Of a stretch of 64,000 nt of DNA, positions 41,601 through 53,017 are shown piece by piece. The stretch's first letter is position 1; every line of letters begins with the position of its first letter. The notes below the pieces were generated by a model. The model had not been told where the DNA came from, made no database searches, and worked only from the letters and a program-made list of their open reading frames with translations. This DNA is from Siphonodentalium dalli. Lineage: Eukaryota > Mollusca > Scaphopoda > Gadilida > Siphonodentaliidae. The DNA lies in the NCBI GenBank assembly GCA_032622095.1, contig CP136065.1, forward strand, positions 248,991,474 through 249,055,473, in the 5' to 3' direction. The translations under genes and the position numbers were made by a program.

Positions 41601-44600
41601 GACCCTTTCTGACAGGGAACTTAATAACATTGAACAAACAAGGCAGGGAATATATTCTTTGTTAACCCTTTACCCAACAAAACGGCCAAAACCGGCCAAA
41701 TAAAGCTTCAACAGCCTAAAATATCTTCGGTCTGTCTCAATAGAACCATACAAATATGGATATCATTGGAACCGGCTCCTTGACCACATTGTGATAGTTA
41801 CAGTTATGCCCTGTGCCAATGCATTCTCTTATATATGCGAGTCGACCATACGTCGCCTCGCATATATAAGAGAATGCATTGGCCTAACACTTTTTACCAT
41901 TTTTTCTTACATTCTTTAACAATTTTATAATTTTTAATGTGTTAAGCCAATGCATTCTCTTATATAAATGCGAGTCGACCTATGGTTGACTCGCATATAT
42001 AAGAGAATGCATTGGCACAGGGCCGTTCTGTTGGGTAAAGGGTTAATCCACTTCACAGTAGGGGGTAATCCCAGCTCGACATTGCTTACTTTTTTTGCGA
42101 CTTTTGTGATCCGATATCGCAATAAAGATTGAATTAATTACCTGGGAGAAATTCCACGATTGTAAAAATTGCCCGCTTATTAGTTCTTAGAGGTTAACCG
42201 AGGTCACAACTCTGTGTTTAAGTGGGTATGAACTTGGTAAGCAACTCCTCCGACAAGCAACTCCTCTCACAATCAGTAACTCCTCCCACAGTCAACTCCT
42301 CCCACAGTCTGTGTCCTATCCTCCCATAGATTTGAAACTCTATTTTTACCAACAACAAGATTTCACTGCTCGGAAATTGCAAATAATTATTTGTTTTGCT
42401 TTGGTTCAAATTTTGTGGGACCAGTTAAGAAAATAGTCTACACTAATATTTACTTGTCAGTAAAACAGCAATTCTGGTTACATTAGCTGACAAACCCAAG
42501 TGTATGCTTATCAATATAAAAAAATAACATATATTCTCAAAAGATAGTATAGGTACTTGTTAGGTAGGCAGTAAGATTTTTGTACTGAAAAATAGAGAAA
42601 TATAAGCTTAAAAAAATTAATGAATATTTACAGTCTGATCATGGTTTTTGCTGTTTCTTGCTGATCTCTGCTATATCTGAGAATATTTCCATCACAGACG
42701 ATGACCTTTATTTGTGGTTCTGTTATGTTTACTGAACACTATTGTACTCTTTTTCAGAAATTGAATCAAGTTGTTGTTTGGGACAAAATTATACAGAGAG
42801 GAGAGCAATCTTACTTAGATTTCAAAAATGCAAACACAAAATATTATTTCTGGGATTATGGAAATGGTTTGAAGTGAGTATTATTATAACATTATGTGGT
42901 ATTTTTGATCTGGAAACGGTATATCAGGTAAAATCGAGGTCGAAAAAGGGGCATAACTCACTCATAATAATGCGGGCAAACCCATATTCGAACTTGATCT
43001 GTATTTTTGGGTGGTAAACTAATATACCAAATTTGGTTCAGTTCACTTGATTCAATCTAAAGTTATCATCCGGAAACCTCAAATCAGGTAAAATCTAAGT
43101 CGAAAAAGGGGCATAACTCAGTCAAAATCATGCGGACGAAACCCATATTCGAACTTTGATCTGTATTTTGGTGTTATCATCCGGAAACCAAAAGCAGACG
43201 GATGGACGGACGGACGGACAACCCATTTACATAAAAAGACCGTTTTTTCAAACTGGCATATAAAAAGTCATGAGTGTCAAACATTCAAAAACATATTTAT
43301 TGCGAAATATTTTTAATACTGTTTGTATTAGTTGTTGAAAATCGACTATAATCAAAATGGTTATTCTCCTCGTTTTAGAAACACCAGCGCAGGCATTATT
43401 ATATTTAAAAAAAATATAAATGTTCTTGAATGGTTCATACCCACACTGTTTTTTTCTCAAATTGCCTGGCTTAGTCAAACACCGCGAAAATGACAACTTT
43501 AGAAAAAAACAACGGTACTTTTTTGTAACGGCATCAGTTTGCCTTACCCGCATCATATCAATTCAGCAGGACCACCAGCATCATAGAATATTAGCTGGAC
43601 CACTTGACCAGGGTGGTAAGATATCATAATCACACCACGATATAGGGCCTAAGTTAATCTTATTTGATGGGGAATACGCATCTATGAAGTTATTTTATAG
43701 GACTAAAAAGACACAGATATATCCTAGCTTAAGCATATGTTTTAGCTGTGGTTCGTTAATTACGATAGTGTATGGTCATATTAGTGATGATGCCAATTTC
43801 ATTCTGTCATTTTACCAAATAATAGTTATTTTTGGGGATTTTTTCCTACACTATTATTTGGCACCTCACCTCAGTGTGGATATGGTTTGATGACTGGAAG
43901 TTTTTTCGGACTATTATTCGGCACCTCACCTCAGTGTGGATGTGGTTTGATGACTGGAAGTTTTTTTCGGACTATTATTCGGCACCTCACCTCAGTGTGG
44001 ATATGGTTTGATGACTGGAAGTTTTTTTCGGACTATTATTCGGCACCTCATCTCAGTGTGGATATGGTTTCATGACACTATTATTCGGCACCTCACCTCA
44101 GTGTGGATATGGTTTCATGACTGGAAGTTTTTTCGGACTATTATTCGGCACCTCACCTCAGTGTGGATATGGTTTCATGACTGGTTTTATTTACCATTTA
44201 ATACAGTGAAAAGTTGACTACTATGTGAGGTTTAGAAAATATTTAAAGATACGGGCGGCGTTGGCGGTGGGTATGCTGTTCACCTCCGTCAAAAACCACC
44301 ATAAACAGAAAGAATAGTAAAATATAGAAAGACTTTGTTCTTATACCAATCAGAAATATGGCATAAACAGTATGTTATTGTCAATTTGTTTTCCTTTGTT
44401 ATGTAAACAAAAGAAAAAACGTTGCATTACCTGGCTTTTGTTTAGATTCAGATATGGTAAACATAAAGATCGTTATTTGTTATTGTTTTCCTGATATGGA
44501 AATAATAAAGAGCGTTTATATCATTTGTGTGTGATTAACCAATAGAATTGCGTTGTGTTATGTAAACAGAAGCACAACTTCTGTAACATGAGCATGCTCT

Positions 44601-45728
44601 TGTTTACGCACACCATCGTACGTCTTGATGACAATATACTATTTATGTGCTGATTATGTTTGGCATATGAACAAAACCATATATATTTTAATATTCCTTC
44701 TGTTGATGGCGATTTGAACAAATATGAATATTTCTGCAACGAACGCTGCCCGTGCCTTTAAACTGAAATTTGAAAAAAATGTGAGGAAATTAGTTACCTT
44801 CCAACTAGTGCATGTACCTACCATACCAAAACAAGGCTCCATAGCAGTCGCAGAAGCACAGTTGATTTTAACTAGGAGGCTAAGTATCAGCATATTCACC
44901 TGTGAGATCTAGATATTCGTATCGCAAACCTTTTATCGGGATATGCAACGTATCATGACCAGACCGATATCTCCCATTCGTAATAATGTAACACTAATTT
45001 CTGCCTCATTGAAAAATTGATTTCGGAAAAAAATAACACTTTAAATATGAGGAAATTGCATATTCTTTAAGCAACAGCAACTGTTTTGTTTATTGAAAGG
45101 AAAGGTAATTCATATCATGAGTTTCAAATCATTTTGAACCATTTGCTGACTATAAGTGATCTCATGGTTGATATTTCAACTCTGTTTCCTTATTTAGAAT
45201 GTACATCCAGGATAGTGTTAGAATTAATTGAAAGCATTGCAAGGAATTATTTCATTGGATAAAATAAATAAAATTATTCAAAGGTGTCATCAGACTGTAC
45301 CTATCGAAATATGTCGGAATTGATTCAGACAAGGCCCTTAACATGTTGAGTGCTTGCTCCCATTCAATAAATTCAAAAAGTAGGAGATAAACTCGTAGTC
45401 GACAGTCAATGTGTTAACTTCAAAAGGCTAGTTTGGTTTCATAATCAATCGATTTACATGTACTAGTATATTTACCACCTGGAGTGACACCATGACCAAA
45501 CAGTCTGAGTAAGTTATATATAAACAACACGCGGCCAAGACGGTTTTTCTTTTTCTGATATCATCTGCAAAATTTTCACTATTTTAATCTATTTTCAGGG
45601 GCAACAAAAATGTAAGCTTGACGTTGTCATGGAATGTTATACCCAATGCTGGAACACTACCAAAGGTCAAAGGGTCAGGCTCACATCGATTTGAGTTCCC
45701 ATCAGAATACTCAACAACAAGATTTTAA
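38500..45728 (+). CDS. SPCS3: Signal peptidase complex subunit 3, 5 exons
   Basis: Joining 38500-38642, 40539-40612, 41447-41523, 42758-42873 and 45599-45728 gives 540 nt, that is 179 residues plus TAA; human SPCS3 has 180. The protein (SPC22/23) is a single-pass, ER-lumen-facing subunit of the signal peptidase complex that removes signal peptides from secretory proteins. It starts [20 protein letters not shown] with a membrane anchor at about residues 11-32, followed by [48 protein letters not shown] and [15 protein letters not shown], all at the expected spacing. All introns are GT-AG, phases 2,1,0,2. It looks intact and is transcribed away from PRCP. Confidence 0.97.
38976..39416. mobile_element. 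Foldback with 160-bp arms, SPCS3 intron 1
   Basis: Arms 38976-39135 and 39257-39416 are inverted copies (tatttcacaacattttt, cggtactcccccgccacaag, gacatttctaaactgtctaa) around a 121-bp loop. It interrupts a LINE ORF fragment. Confidence 0.88.
39430..39636 (-). pseudogene. LINE ORF 3'-end fragment
   Basis: A minus-strand reading contains [14 protein letters not shown], the typical end motif of non-LTR retrotransposon polyproteins (xFFPRTIxxWNxLP). It lies in SPCS3 intron 1 and is cut by the inverted repeat at 38976-39416. Sequence at 38800-38960 may be the remaining tail of the same ORF. Confidence 0.6.
39771..40320. repeat. Short local duplications, SPCS3 intron 1
   Basis: A segment of about 75 bp (agtattaacactcgttgtga...aacatgaataat) is duplicated at 39771-39920. 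'ggtacgaaac' is repeated six times at 39984-40112. A 36-bp segment (ctaattctaaactaggttac...) is duplicated at about 40241-40315. Confidence 0.75.
40539..40612 (+). CDS. SPCS3: SPCS3 exon 2
   Basis: This exon is 74 nt, encoding [20 protein letters not shown] and NLQS. The acceptor is ttttttag and the donor is TCTG|gtatcc. It carries the conserved DLGFITF strand. Confidence 0.96.
41231..41351. mobile_element. hAT-like palindromic MITE, solo hairpin
   Basis: A single gaggttcccag hairpin plus the right terminus ttcaaggctt; the rest is missing. It lies in SPCS3 intron 2, about 95 bp before exon 3. Confidence 0.78.
41447..41523 (+). CDS. SPCS3: SPCS3 exon 3
   Basis: This exon is 77 nt, encoding [20 protein letters not shown] and ETPDH. 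The acceptor is tgacag and the donor is CAT|gtgagt. The start is chosen by reading phase; another AG ten bases upstream does not fit the frame. Confidence 0.95.
41662..42046. mobile_element. TTAA MITE with two long hairpins, copy 2
   Basis: Same TTAACCCTTTACCCAACA ends and two gccaatgcattctctta hairpins as 20405-20784, in reverse orientation, flanked by TTAA. It lies in SPCS3 intron 3. Confidence 0.92.
42758..42873 (+). CDS. SPCS3: SPCS3 exon 4
   Basis: This exon is 116 nt, encoding [20 protein letters not shown] and onward to [10 protein letters not shown]. The acceptor is ctttttcag and the donor is AA|gtgagt. Confidence 0.96.
42925..43230. repeat. Degenerate dispersed repeat, SPCS3 intron 4
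   Basis: Two cycles of 'gaaaaaggggcataactca', 'cccatattcgaact' and 'tatcatccggaaacc', ending in a short (acgg)n run; related to 1-330. Confidence 0.65.
43849..44183. repeat. 60-bp minisatellite, SPCS3 intron 4
   Basis: Units of about 60 bp read ggcacctcacctcagtgtgg, atatggtttgatgactggaa, gttttttcggactattattc; five to six copies, one internally deleted. Confidence 0.92.
45599..45728 (+). CDS. SPCS3: SPCS3 exon 5, stop
   Basis: This exon is 130 nt including TAA at 45726-45728. It encodes [20 protein letters not shown] then [20 protein letters not shown] and RF. The acceptor is tattttcag. Confidence 0.96.
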
Positions 45729-45823
45729 TTTACAAATTTCTAGGTCATTGTCATTTGTCGTGTGCATATTATCATTCCATTCATCATCCTAGTCCGTGGC
45801 TTTTCTTAGTGAATACATTCTTG

Positions 45824-45844
45824 AATAAACATATTTACAATAAA
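45824..45844 (+). terminator. SPCS3: SPCS3 polyadenylation signals
   Basis: Two AATAAA hexamers occur at 45824-45829 and 45839-45844, about 100 bp after the stop codon, the first such signals downstream. The usual cleavage distance (10-30 nt) from the second would fall at or inside the hAT-like element that starts at 45853. Confidence 0.65.
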
Positions 45845-45852
45845 CATAAGGC

Positions 45853-46735
45853 CAGGGACCAGCCTAGACCAGATTTTCAGGGCGAAATGACTTCGCCCTA
45901 CTATAAAAATAAGGCGAAGTGGCCGTTCTATAGGGCGAAGTGAGTCTACAAAATTTAAATTGATCAGTACTACGACAGGAGTCGCTATAGAACGAAAATA
46001 GGAGAGATGAAATATGTCAATTAAACTTATGAAACAATGGTTGAAATATGGAGTCATTATGTTCACTTCATGACCCTAATAACTATTAATAATACCCAAA
46101 CATAATTGTGAGAGGATAGCAGCATTTTATATCGTAATTGTGGGAGAATGACAGGATTTTATTTCATATTTTTCGGGTTGTTAAAAATGCCAACAATATT
46201 TATCAAACAGAAACGAAACGAAATCATGAACACTTTTACTGCGCTCTGTTAGTAATCCCGTTTGAAATTTTAATATGCTTCACAAATGAATTTGTTTTAA
46301 AATTTCTTTAACCAAACTCCATAGAGGGAGTGATGAATTGACACATTGTGAGAGTTGTGAGTTGTAATCTTCATTGTAAGGTGTGGTAATCACAGTAATC
46401 TAAAAATAACAACAACCAGATTAACACTTGAGGCCCGACGATGTTTTCACAGCTGCCAGTAATCAGACTCTGTTGTCAACATGCTTCCAGATTGGAGCAT
46501 TACAGGTGTTAATTGTTTTATAACACCATGATACACCCTGTAAGTGGAGTATTGTGTGCAATCACAGTTGACAGTTGTAAATTATCATAAATTATTTGGG
46601 GCATTTTGCCGAATTTCGTCAGTCAACTTTGGAATTTTTAGGGCGACTTGAACTTCGCCCGACTGCAAAAATAAGGCGAAGCGGACGGCGCTAGGGCGAA
46701 GAAGTCGCCCACGTCGCCCTCTCGGCTGGTCCCTG
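45853..46735. mobile_element. hAT-like element at SPCS3 3' end
   Basis: Ends CAGGGACCAGCC / GGCTGGTCCCTG are perfect 12-bp inverted repeats, flanked by the 8-bp direct repeat CATAAGGC (45845-45852 and 46736-46743). Subterminal 'agggcgaag' / 'ttcgccct' repeats are present and no transposase is visible. It sits 8 bp after the second SPCS3 AATAAA. Confidence 0.92.
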
Positions 46736-47038
46736 CATAAGGCACACGAAAAGGAGCGGACGGTTATCTTCTGATTTATCACTGCCAAGAGAGATAACTC
46801 CAGAAAACTAACGGAAGTGATTCTGTGTCACGTGTGAAGTGAGAGTATTGAAGTAACATTTTTTAAACATGAACTTGCTAATAGTCTCACATTGAGAAAT
46901 CTCAATGCCATTTCAAGTTTAAACTAATCAAGATGCTTAAGATTTCAAAAGTTGGGCTCCATCAAATCTATACAAATATTCTATCCACAAACTTTCAGTT
47001 TCAATTAACCCGATTTTCACTGAGAAAAGCATTGGTTT

Positions 47039-47640
47039 TTAGCTCAAGTCAAGTTTGAGCTATTGCCATGGGTTGGCGTCAGTCTGTCAGGCCATGTGTG
47101 CATCAACAATTTCCTTTGGCACACCCTATAGACCACATCCCTCATCCGAACATCACCAAACTTCATATGAATCTTCGGGGTAACCTCTATATGGGAGCCA
47201 TCAATTATTAAAAAAATTTGCTGGAATACATGGCCGCCAGCAGCTCTTTTTGATTTTCTGGAATACATGGCCGCCAGCAGCTATCTTTGATTTCAAATTC
47301 TATTCGATTGGCACTCCATGCAGCTGACGTTTATCAGAGAAATTTATTGAAAATTTACAGGCATGGTTAGGATCACCTCTAGATGGGAGCATTCGAATAT
47401 GAATGATTTTCGATAAAAAAACATGGATGCCGGTAGCTTGGATTTTATTCTTTGCATTGACTGAATACTTCGGCATGCCCTACAACCAACCTTATTCATC
47501 CAATTGATCCCAAACTTCATATGGCTCTTCAAGATGACCTCTGGGATTATTTAAACTTTCCATATTCCTTATCGCTCCATTCATTGTAATGTATTACATT
47601 TATCCCCTTTACAAGTTGAGCTACATTGACACTTTGATTT
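47039..47640 (+). mobile_element. Short copy of the 'gagctattgccatgg' element
   Basis: Head agctcaagtcaagtttgagc-tattgccatgg and tail ctccattcattgtaatgtat ... gagctacattgacactttga match the ends of the 53018-57744 element. Only a few diverged internal repeats lie between. Confidence 0.75.
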
Positions 47641-47663
47641 CATAAGAGATGTTGAATGTTTTT

Positions 47664-47835
47664 GATTGTTGATGAATGTGTCTTGTGAGAATGTGTCTAT
47701 TGGTTTATGGGTTCTGTGTTGTTCAGCCTCACACATGATTTGATATATTGATTGTTGATGAATGTGTCTTGTGAGAATGTGTCTATTGGTTTATGGGTTC
47801 TGTGTTGTACAGCCTCACACATGATTTGATATATT
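47664..47835. repeat. 86-bp tandem duplication
   Basis: gattgttgatgaatgtgtct ... acacatgatttgatatatt is repeated twice almost identically, directly before the TTAA MITE at 47859. Confidence 0.9.
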
Positions 47836-47858
47836 GATTGTGACAGTGCTCCTTTATT

Positions 47859-48255
47859 TTAACCCTTTACCCAACAGAACGGCCCTGTGCCAATGCATTC
47901 TCTTATATATGCGAGTCGACCATAGGTCGCCTCGCATATATAAGAGAATGCATTGGCTTAACACATTAAAAATTATAAAATTGTTAAAGATTGTAAGAAA
48001 AAATGGTAAAAATTGTTAAATATTTTTTTTTAGGCCAATGCATTCTCTTATATATGCGAGGCGACCTATGGTCGACTCGCATATATAAGAGAATGCATTG
48101 GCACAGGGTATAACTGTAACTATCACAATGTGGTCAAGGAGCCGGTTCCAATGATATCCATATTTGTATGGTTCTATTGAGACAGACCGAAGATATTTTA
48201 GGCTGTTGAAGCTTTATTTGGCCGGTTTTGGCCGGTTTGTTGGGTAAAGGGTTAA
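47859..48255. mobile_element. TTAA MITE with two long hairpins, copy 3
   Basis: TTAACCCTTTACCCAACA ends, TTAA flanks and two gccaatgcattctcttata palindromes, as in the other copies. Confidence 0.92.
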
Positions 48256-48323
48256 CTGATGTCAACTGATGTCTATTAACAAAACTTATTGTTTTAACGA
48301 TAGTGTGTCTCTTCCAAACAAGT

Positions 48324-48591
48324 TTAACCCTTTCATGACGGGAGCTGTGCATTGTTTTATACATGCGAGTCTCCCATAGGGAGCCTCACATATATACGGG
48401 AATGTGCTGGCTTACATGTCAAGGTAAATATGAGAGAAATGCACTGGCTTCACAGTCAAGGTAAATATTGTTAGGCCAATGTATTCCCTTATACATGCGA
48501 GGCTCCCAATGGGAGACTCGCATATATAAGAGAATGCATTGACACAGGGATTTCGCAAAATTTCAGGAAGCTACAGTCATGGAAGTGTTAA
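48324..48591. mobile_element. Diverged TTAA MITE subfamily
   Basis: TTAACCCTTTCATGACGGGA at left and an inverse end at right (gtcatggaagtgTTAA). Hairpins are based on gcgagtctcccatagggagc rather than the gtcgacc core. A truncated relative is at 60699-60898. Confidence 0.75.
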
Positions 48592-49309
48592 TATTGTTTC
48601 CAAGGTATAAAATAATAAATATGAATCGAAGATACCTGTCCGGAAATGCTTCTATCAATTAATATTGGCTTTATTTCAATTTTGTTCTGGTATAATAAAT
48701 TTAACCTGTCAAAACAGTTTTATATACAATTTTTAGAACAGAAATGTTCAGCACATAGCAAGGGGGAGAACTCTATCTTGTTAGCACTCTCCATCAAGGC
48801 AAAATGACATTTCGATTCAGATTATTTTCTCAGCCACATCATGAATAAACGACTGTAATATGCCTTTGTGGACAAATAATATCAATGTTGTGAGATTATT
48901 CAAGGGTTGCAAGGAATGTCACTCGACTGAGGGTAGGTTCCTAAAACCACTGGTATGCATGCAGGCGATGATATGTCCTGAATACATATTGTGGAGTATG
49001 ATACAAGATCTCTACTGTAGTGTCAACTAAAATATAGAAGTAATTGGTAGCCTGACGGCGGAAAGTTTTTAAAGGTCCCAATCACAAATAGGCTGTGTAT
49101 ACCAATTTGAGAACAGTGGTGGGGTGTACTGCAAAAGGTCCAAAATGTAACTATATTAAAATCACAGCAGAAACACCGTCATCACAGTTAACAAATGGGA
49201 GAACATAATCGTAACCTGATGTTGGGCTATTACAAATTTAGAAAGTAATTTGGATAGCTAGCAAAGGGCCAAGAGAAATTTATAGCCAAAGGGTTCAATT
49301 TAGAATATT

Positions 49310-49822
49310 TACACACTAAGTGTTGTCATCACTAAATCCAGCATTCTGATTGGTCGGCGCCCACGTGGCTAGTTGCAGTTATTTCTCGGTGAATGCGCAA
49401 CGCCTCATGACACCAAGCTAATAACACCATCGATACGTCATTAGGTTTGGAAAGACGAACGCGTAATGTTTTGGGCGCATTTGGACTCGCGCAGGATTGA
49501 CTTAATACATCATCGGGTTTCAATATGAAGAGAAATTGTTCCTATTAACTTTTGGCAAGGGTGCTATTGGGTATTTTGGGCTGATCTTGTCACGATACAC
49601 TTTTCGATTTAAATATATTTACAAAAGTGGCTTTCTCGCTAAATGTATATAAATATAAGGATTAACTGTCATGTGGACTATTTTTATGGAGATGTAACGG
49701 TGAGGTAAGTGGACATAACTTGTATGTAAAACCCTTCGGGTTTTACACAAGTTATATCCACTTACCTCACCGTTACATCTCCATAAAAACAGTCCACACG
49801 ACAGTTAATCCTTATTTTAATA
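49310..49822 (-). mobile_element. Element with terminal 150-bp palindrome, copy 2
   Basis: Inverted, near-identical copy of 22118-22630. The palindrome is at 49665-49815 and the 63-codon frame on the minus strand at 49523-49332. Confidence 0.8.
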
Positions 49823-50275
49823 GTATACATGTGTGTTGTAACAGCAGAATAAAGAAATGTGTGCTTAAGTAGTGTGAAAGATGTGTCTTGTGTTAAAATT
49901 GAAATTTTCATCGACGTTATCATCAGTTACATATCTCGGTGACGAGTCCTCTAAGCGAGGAACCGCTGTTTTTCAAGACATATATAACTACCAAATCTTC
50001 AGCTATTTATTAATAATCTTGTATACAGAATAAGGAAGCTCATGGCATTATAAATGTATGTAGATATTAATTTAGGTTTTATTGTGGTTTAATTATTCAC
50101 TCTTAAAGACATATTATGGACTTGTTCGGGTGCATGAAACTAATAAGATTCGGGACTCAACTATTGGCGATAAACAAACACAAATTATTTCGCCAACGAT
50201 AGTCAATATGTTTAATTAATATATCAGAATGACTGTGTGTTGTCAATTTGAAAGTTATATGTTTGATATCGTATC

Positions 50276-50640
50276 TAAAACCTTTAGGACATATAAAACC
50301 TTTTGGACATATAAAACCTTTTGGACATATAAAACCTTTTGGACATATAAAACCTATTGGACATATAAAACCTTATGGACATATAAAACCTATTGGACAT
50401 ATAAAACCTTTTGGACATATAAAACCTTTTGGACATATAAAACTGAAATTTCACCAGGTTTATGAATATAAAACCTATTGGACATATAAAACCTTTTGGA
50501 CATATAAAACCTTTTGGACATATAAAACCTATTGGACATATAAAACCTTTAGGACATATAAAACCTTTTGGACATATAAAACCTTTTGGACATATAAAAC
50601 CTTTTGGACATATAAAACTGAAATTTCACCAGGTTTATGA
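50276..50640. repeat. 18-bp satellite in higher-order duplication
   Basis: Units acatataaaaccttttgg (18 bp) form two blocks (50276-50445 and 50466-50625), each ending in aactgaaatttcaccaggtt-tatgaatat. Frames read HIKPFG or TYKTFW simply because 18 is divisible by three. Confidence 0.95.
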
Positions 50641-50684
50641 ATATGTCTGTGATGAGTTTATTTTTAGTACTCTATTTAACTTTA

Positions 50685-51082
50685 TTAACCCTTTACCCAA
50701 CAGAACGGCCCTGTGCCAATGCATTCTCTTATATATGCGAGTTGACCATAGGTCGCCTCGTATATATAAGAGAATGCATTGGCTTAACACATTCAAAATG
50801 ATAAAATTGTCAAAGAATGTAGAAAAATTGTTAAAAAATGTAAGAATTTTTTTTTTTTAGGCCAATGCATTCTCTTATATATGCGAGGCGACCTATGGTC
50901 GACTCGCATATATAAGAGAATGCATTGACACAGGGGATAACTGTAACCATCACAATGTGGTCAATGAACCGGTTCCAATGATATCCATATTTGTATGGTG
51001 TTATTGAGACAGACCGAAGATATTTTAGGCTGTTGAAGCTTTATTTGGGCGTTTGTGGCCGTTTTGTTGGGTAAAGGGTTAA
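50685..51082. mobile_element. TTAA MITE with two long hairpins, copy 4
   Basis: Same ends, TTAA flanks and double-hairpin structure; it starts about 45 bp after the 18-bp satellite. Confidence 0.92.
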
Positions 51083-51735
51083 ATTTCGTTTTTTTCCTGA
51101 TGGAAGGCAAGATGTTCCTTCTAATTATCTGTTGTCTTGTGCCTTTCTGTGTTGGTAATTTTGAGGTGGTGCGACAATTCATTGATGTATACTTCACTAT
51201 CTTTCACTGTGTCATCACAAATGAGAAATATCGCTGATGCCATGTTTAAAATTATTTTCAATTGAACATTCTTGATTGAATAAATGAGTATTTGTAAAAC
51301 TGTAGTTTATATTTCTCTTCTAGTTTAATATCCATGCTGTCTGAATAGCCCATTTTTCTGATACATTCAACTCAGTCTGAATGAATCGAGGCTATTGAAC
51401 TAGCTACGCAGTCGATAGTCTGAAACAAACAGCAGGGTATGCCATTACTTTCAAGAAGCAAATGTCAGAGTCAGCCAATCACAATATTTCATGGTAAATT
51501 GATGGAAGTCAATCAGAAAATTGTCGGAATTCCCTTCAATTGCGATTCCAGTTAACTCTGCAACATAGCTAAGAATAGCGTAATAAATTTTCTGTCACAT
51601 GGCTAATTTCACAGTGTTTACAAATGTAGAGATTAAGATAACTGACCAATATTACTAAAAGTCACAAATGGTTGTTGTCGCATATAAAGTTTTTCTCAGT
51701 GGATTCCGGTGGTCCAGAGCAGCGTTCTGCAGAAT

Positions 51736-51858
51736 CAAGCCTTGAAATAGTGTGTCTGTCATTTGCAGAATGGGGTTCCCAGAGGGTGAATTTAGTGATG
51801 CTACACCGCATAGCGGGCTAGCATCACCAAATTCACCCTCTGGGAACCTCATTCTGCT
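51736..51858. mobile_element. hAT-like palindromic MITE, left half
   Basis: Left terminus caagccttgaaatagtgtgt and one hairpin; the rest is missing. Confidence 0.82.
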
Positions 51859-52059
51859 GACTAACAGATAATCTTGGGGGAATTTGAGAACTTTGGGTTA
51901 AATAAAGATGGTCAGAATGGCCATCTTTGCCACAAAGAGATGGTTTCTACTGGAAACGAAGCTGAATATCATTGCAGAAGCACAATGATTATGTTCCTAT
52001 AGGACCTCTTTGTATTATTTCAACAGAGTTTGTGATGGTGGTATTTCGGTGCACTCTCT

Positions 52060-52966
52060 CGTCAGTTACATGTAATTTGCTTAACTGCTGAAAGGGATTT
52101 TGAACAGGTGTGCATGTAGGCCAAATTGTGTTCCCTTCCTGTATTTCGTTATACCCCGTCGATTACAAGTTATTTGCATAACCTACACCCAACTAATTTC
52201 GTTATAATGGAGTTAAACTGCGTTCTGGAGAATCTGCAGAACTGTTCCCAATGGACTGCCAAATTGGAATTTTAACTCCTGCTCTGGGGTCATCAAATCG
52301 TGTTCCCTCCTTTTACTGGGATATAACCCATGGATTACATGTCATTTGTTCAAACCTACGACCAGCTATCTTCATTATACATGTAATACATTAGGGCGAA
52401 TCTGCTGAATTGCAGCCGATGAACTGCTAAATTGGATTTTTAACCACTGAACTGAGCTGGAAGTCGGGCGACTGATCGAATGATGGTCCATCCCTGTCTT
52501 TGGATATGCCTTGTTGATTGCAGGTCATTTGCATAAGCCACGCAGGACTATCTTCATTAGAATTGAGTAAAACTGGGTGGAGTTTGATCAAATGGTGTTC
52601 CCTCTCTATATTGATATATACCCCATCGATAACAAGTCACCTGTACAACCTACGGCGACGATCGTCATTATAATTGTGTTAAAAAGAATCTACTGAACTG
52701 CACCAAATGCACTGCTGAACGGGATTTTTAACTGCTGGACAGACCTGGCGATTGGTTAAATGGATTCTGCTCCCTGTATTTGGTTGTATCCCATCGATTA
52801 CAAGTCATTTGCAGCTAACCTGATATCTTTGTCATAATGAAGTTAAACTGTTGGAGAGAATCTGCTGAACTGTAGCCGTTAAGACTGCTGAACGGAATTT
52901 TGAACTGCTAAACTAGGGTGGAGGTCCGTCAAATGGTCTTACCTCACTGTATTTAGGTATACACCA
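52060..52966. repeat. Old degenerate satellite, left part
   Basis: Loose repeats with the phrases 'attttgaactgctgaac', 'gtgttccctccctgtatt', 'atcgattacaagtcatttgc' and 'cttcattataattgagttaa', period roughly 150-190 bp. It continues at 58292-58510 after the inserted element. Confidence 0.7.
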
Positions 52967-53017
52967 TTAGGCCAAAAAAAATAAATTTGGTTCTCGGGGG
53001 GCCCCGCCACATTTTTA

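Noticed and set aside
47044-47532. Minus-strand frames of 62-74 codons
   Set aside because: They lie within a short copy of the 'gagctattgccatgg' repeat element and have no domain.
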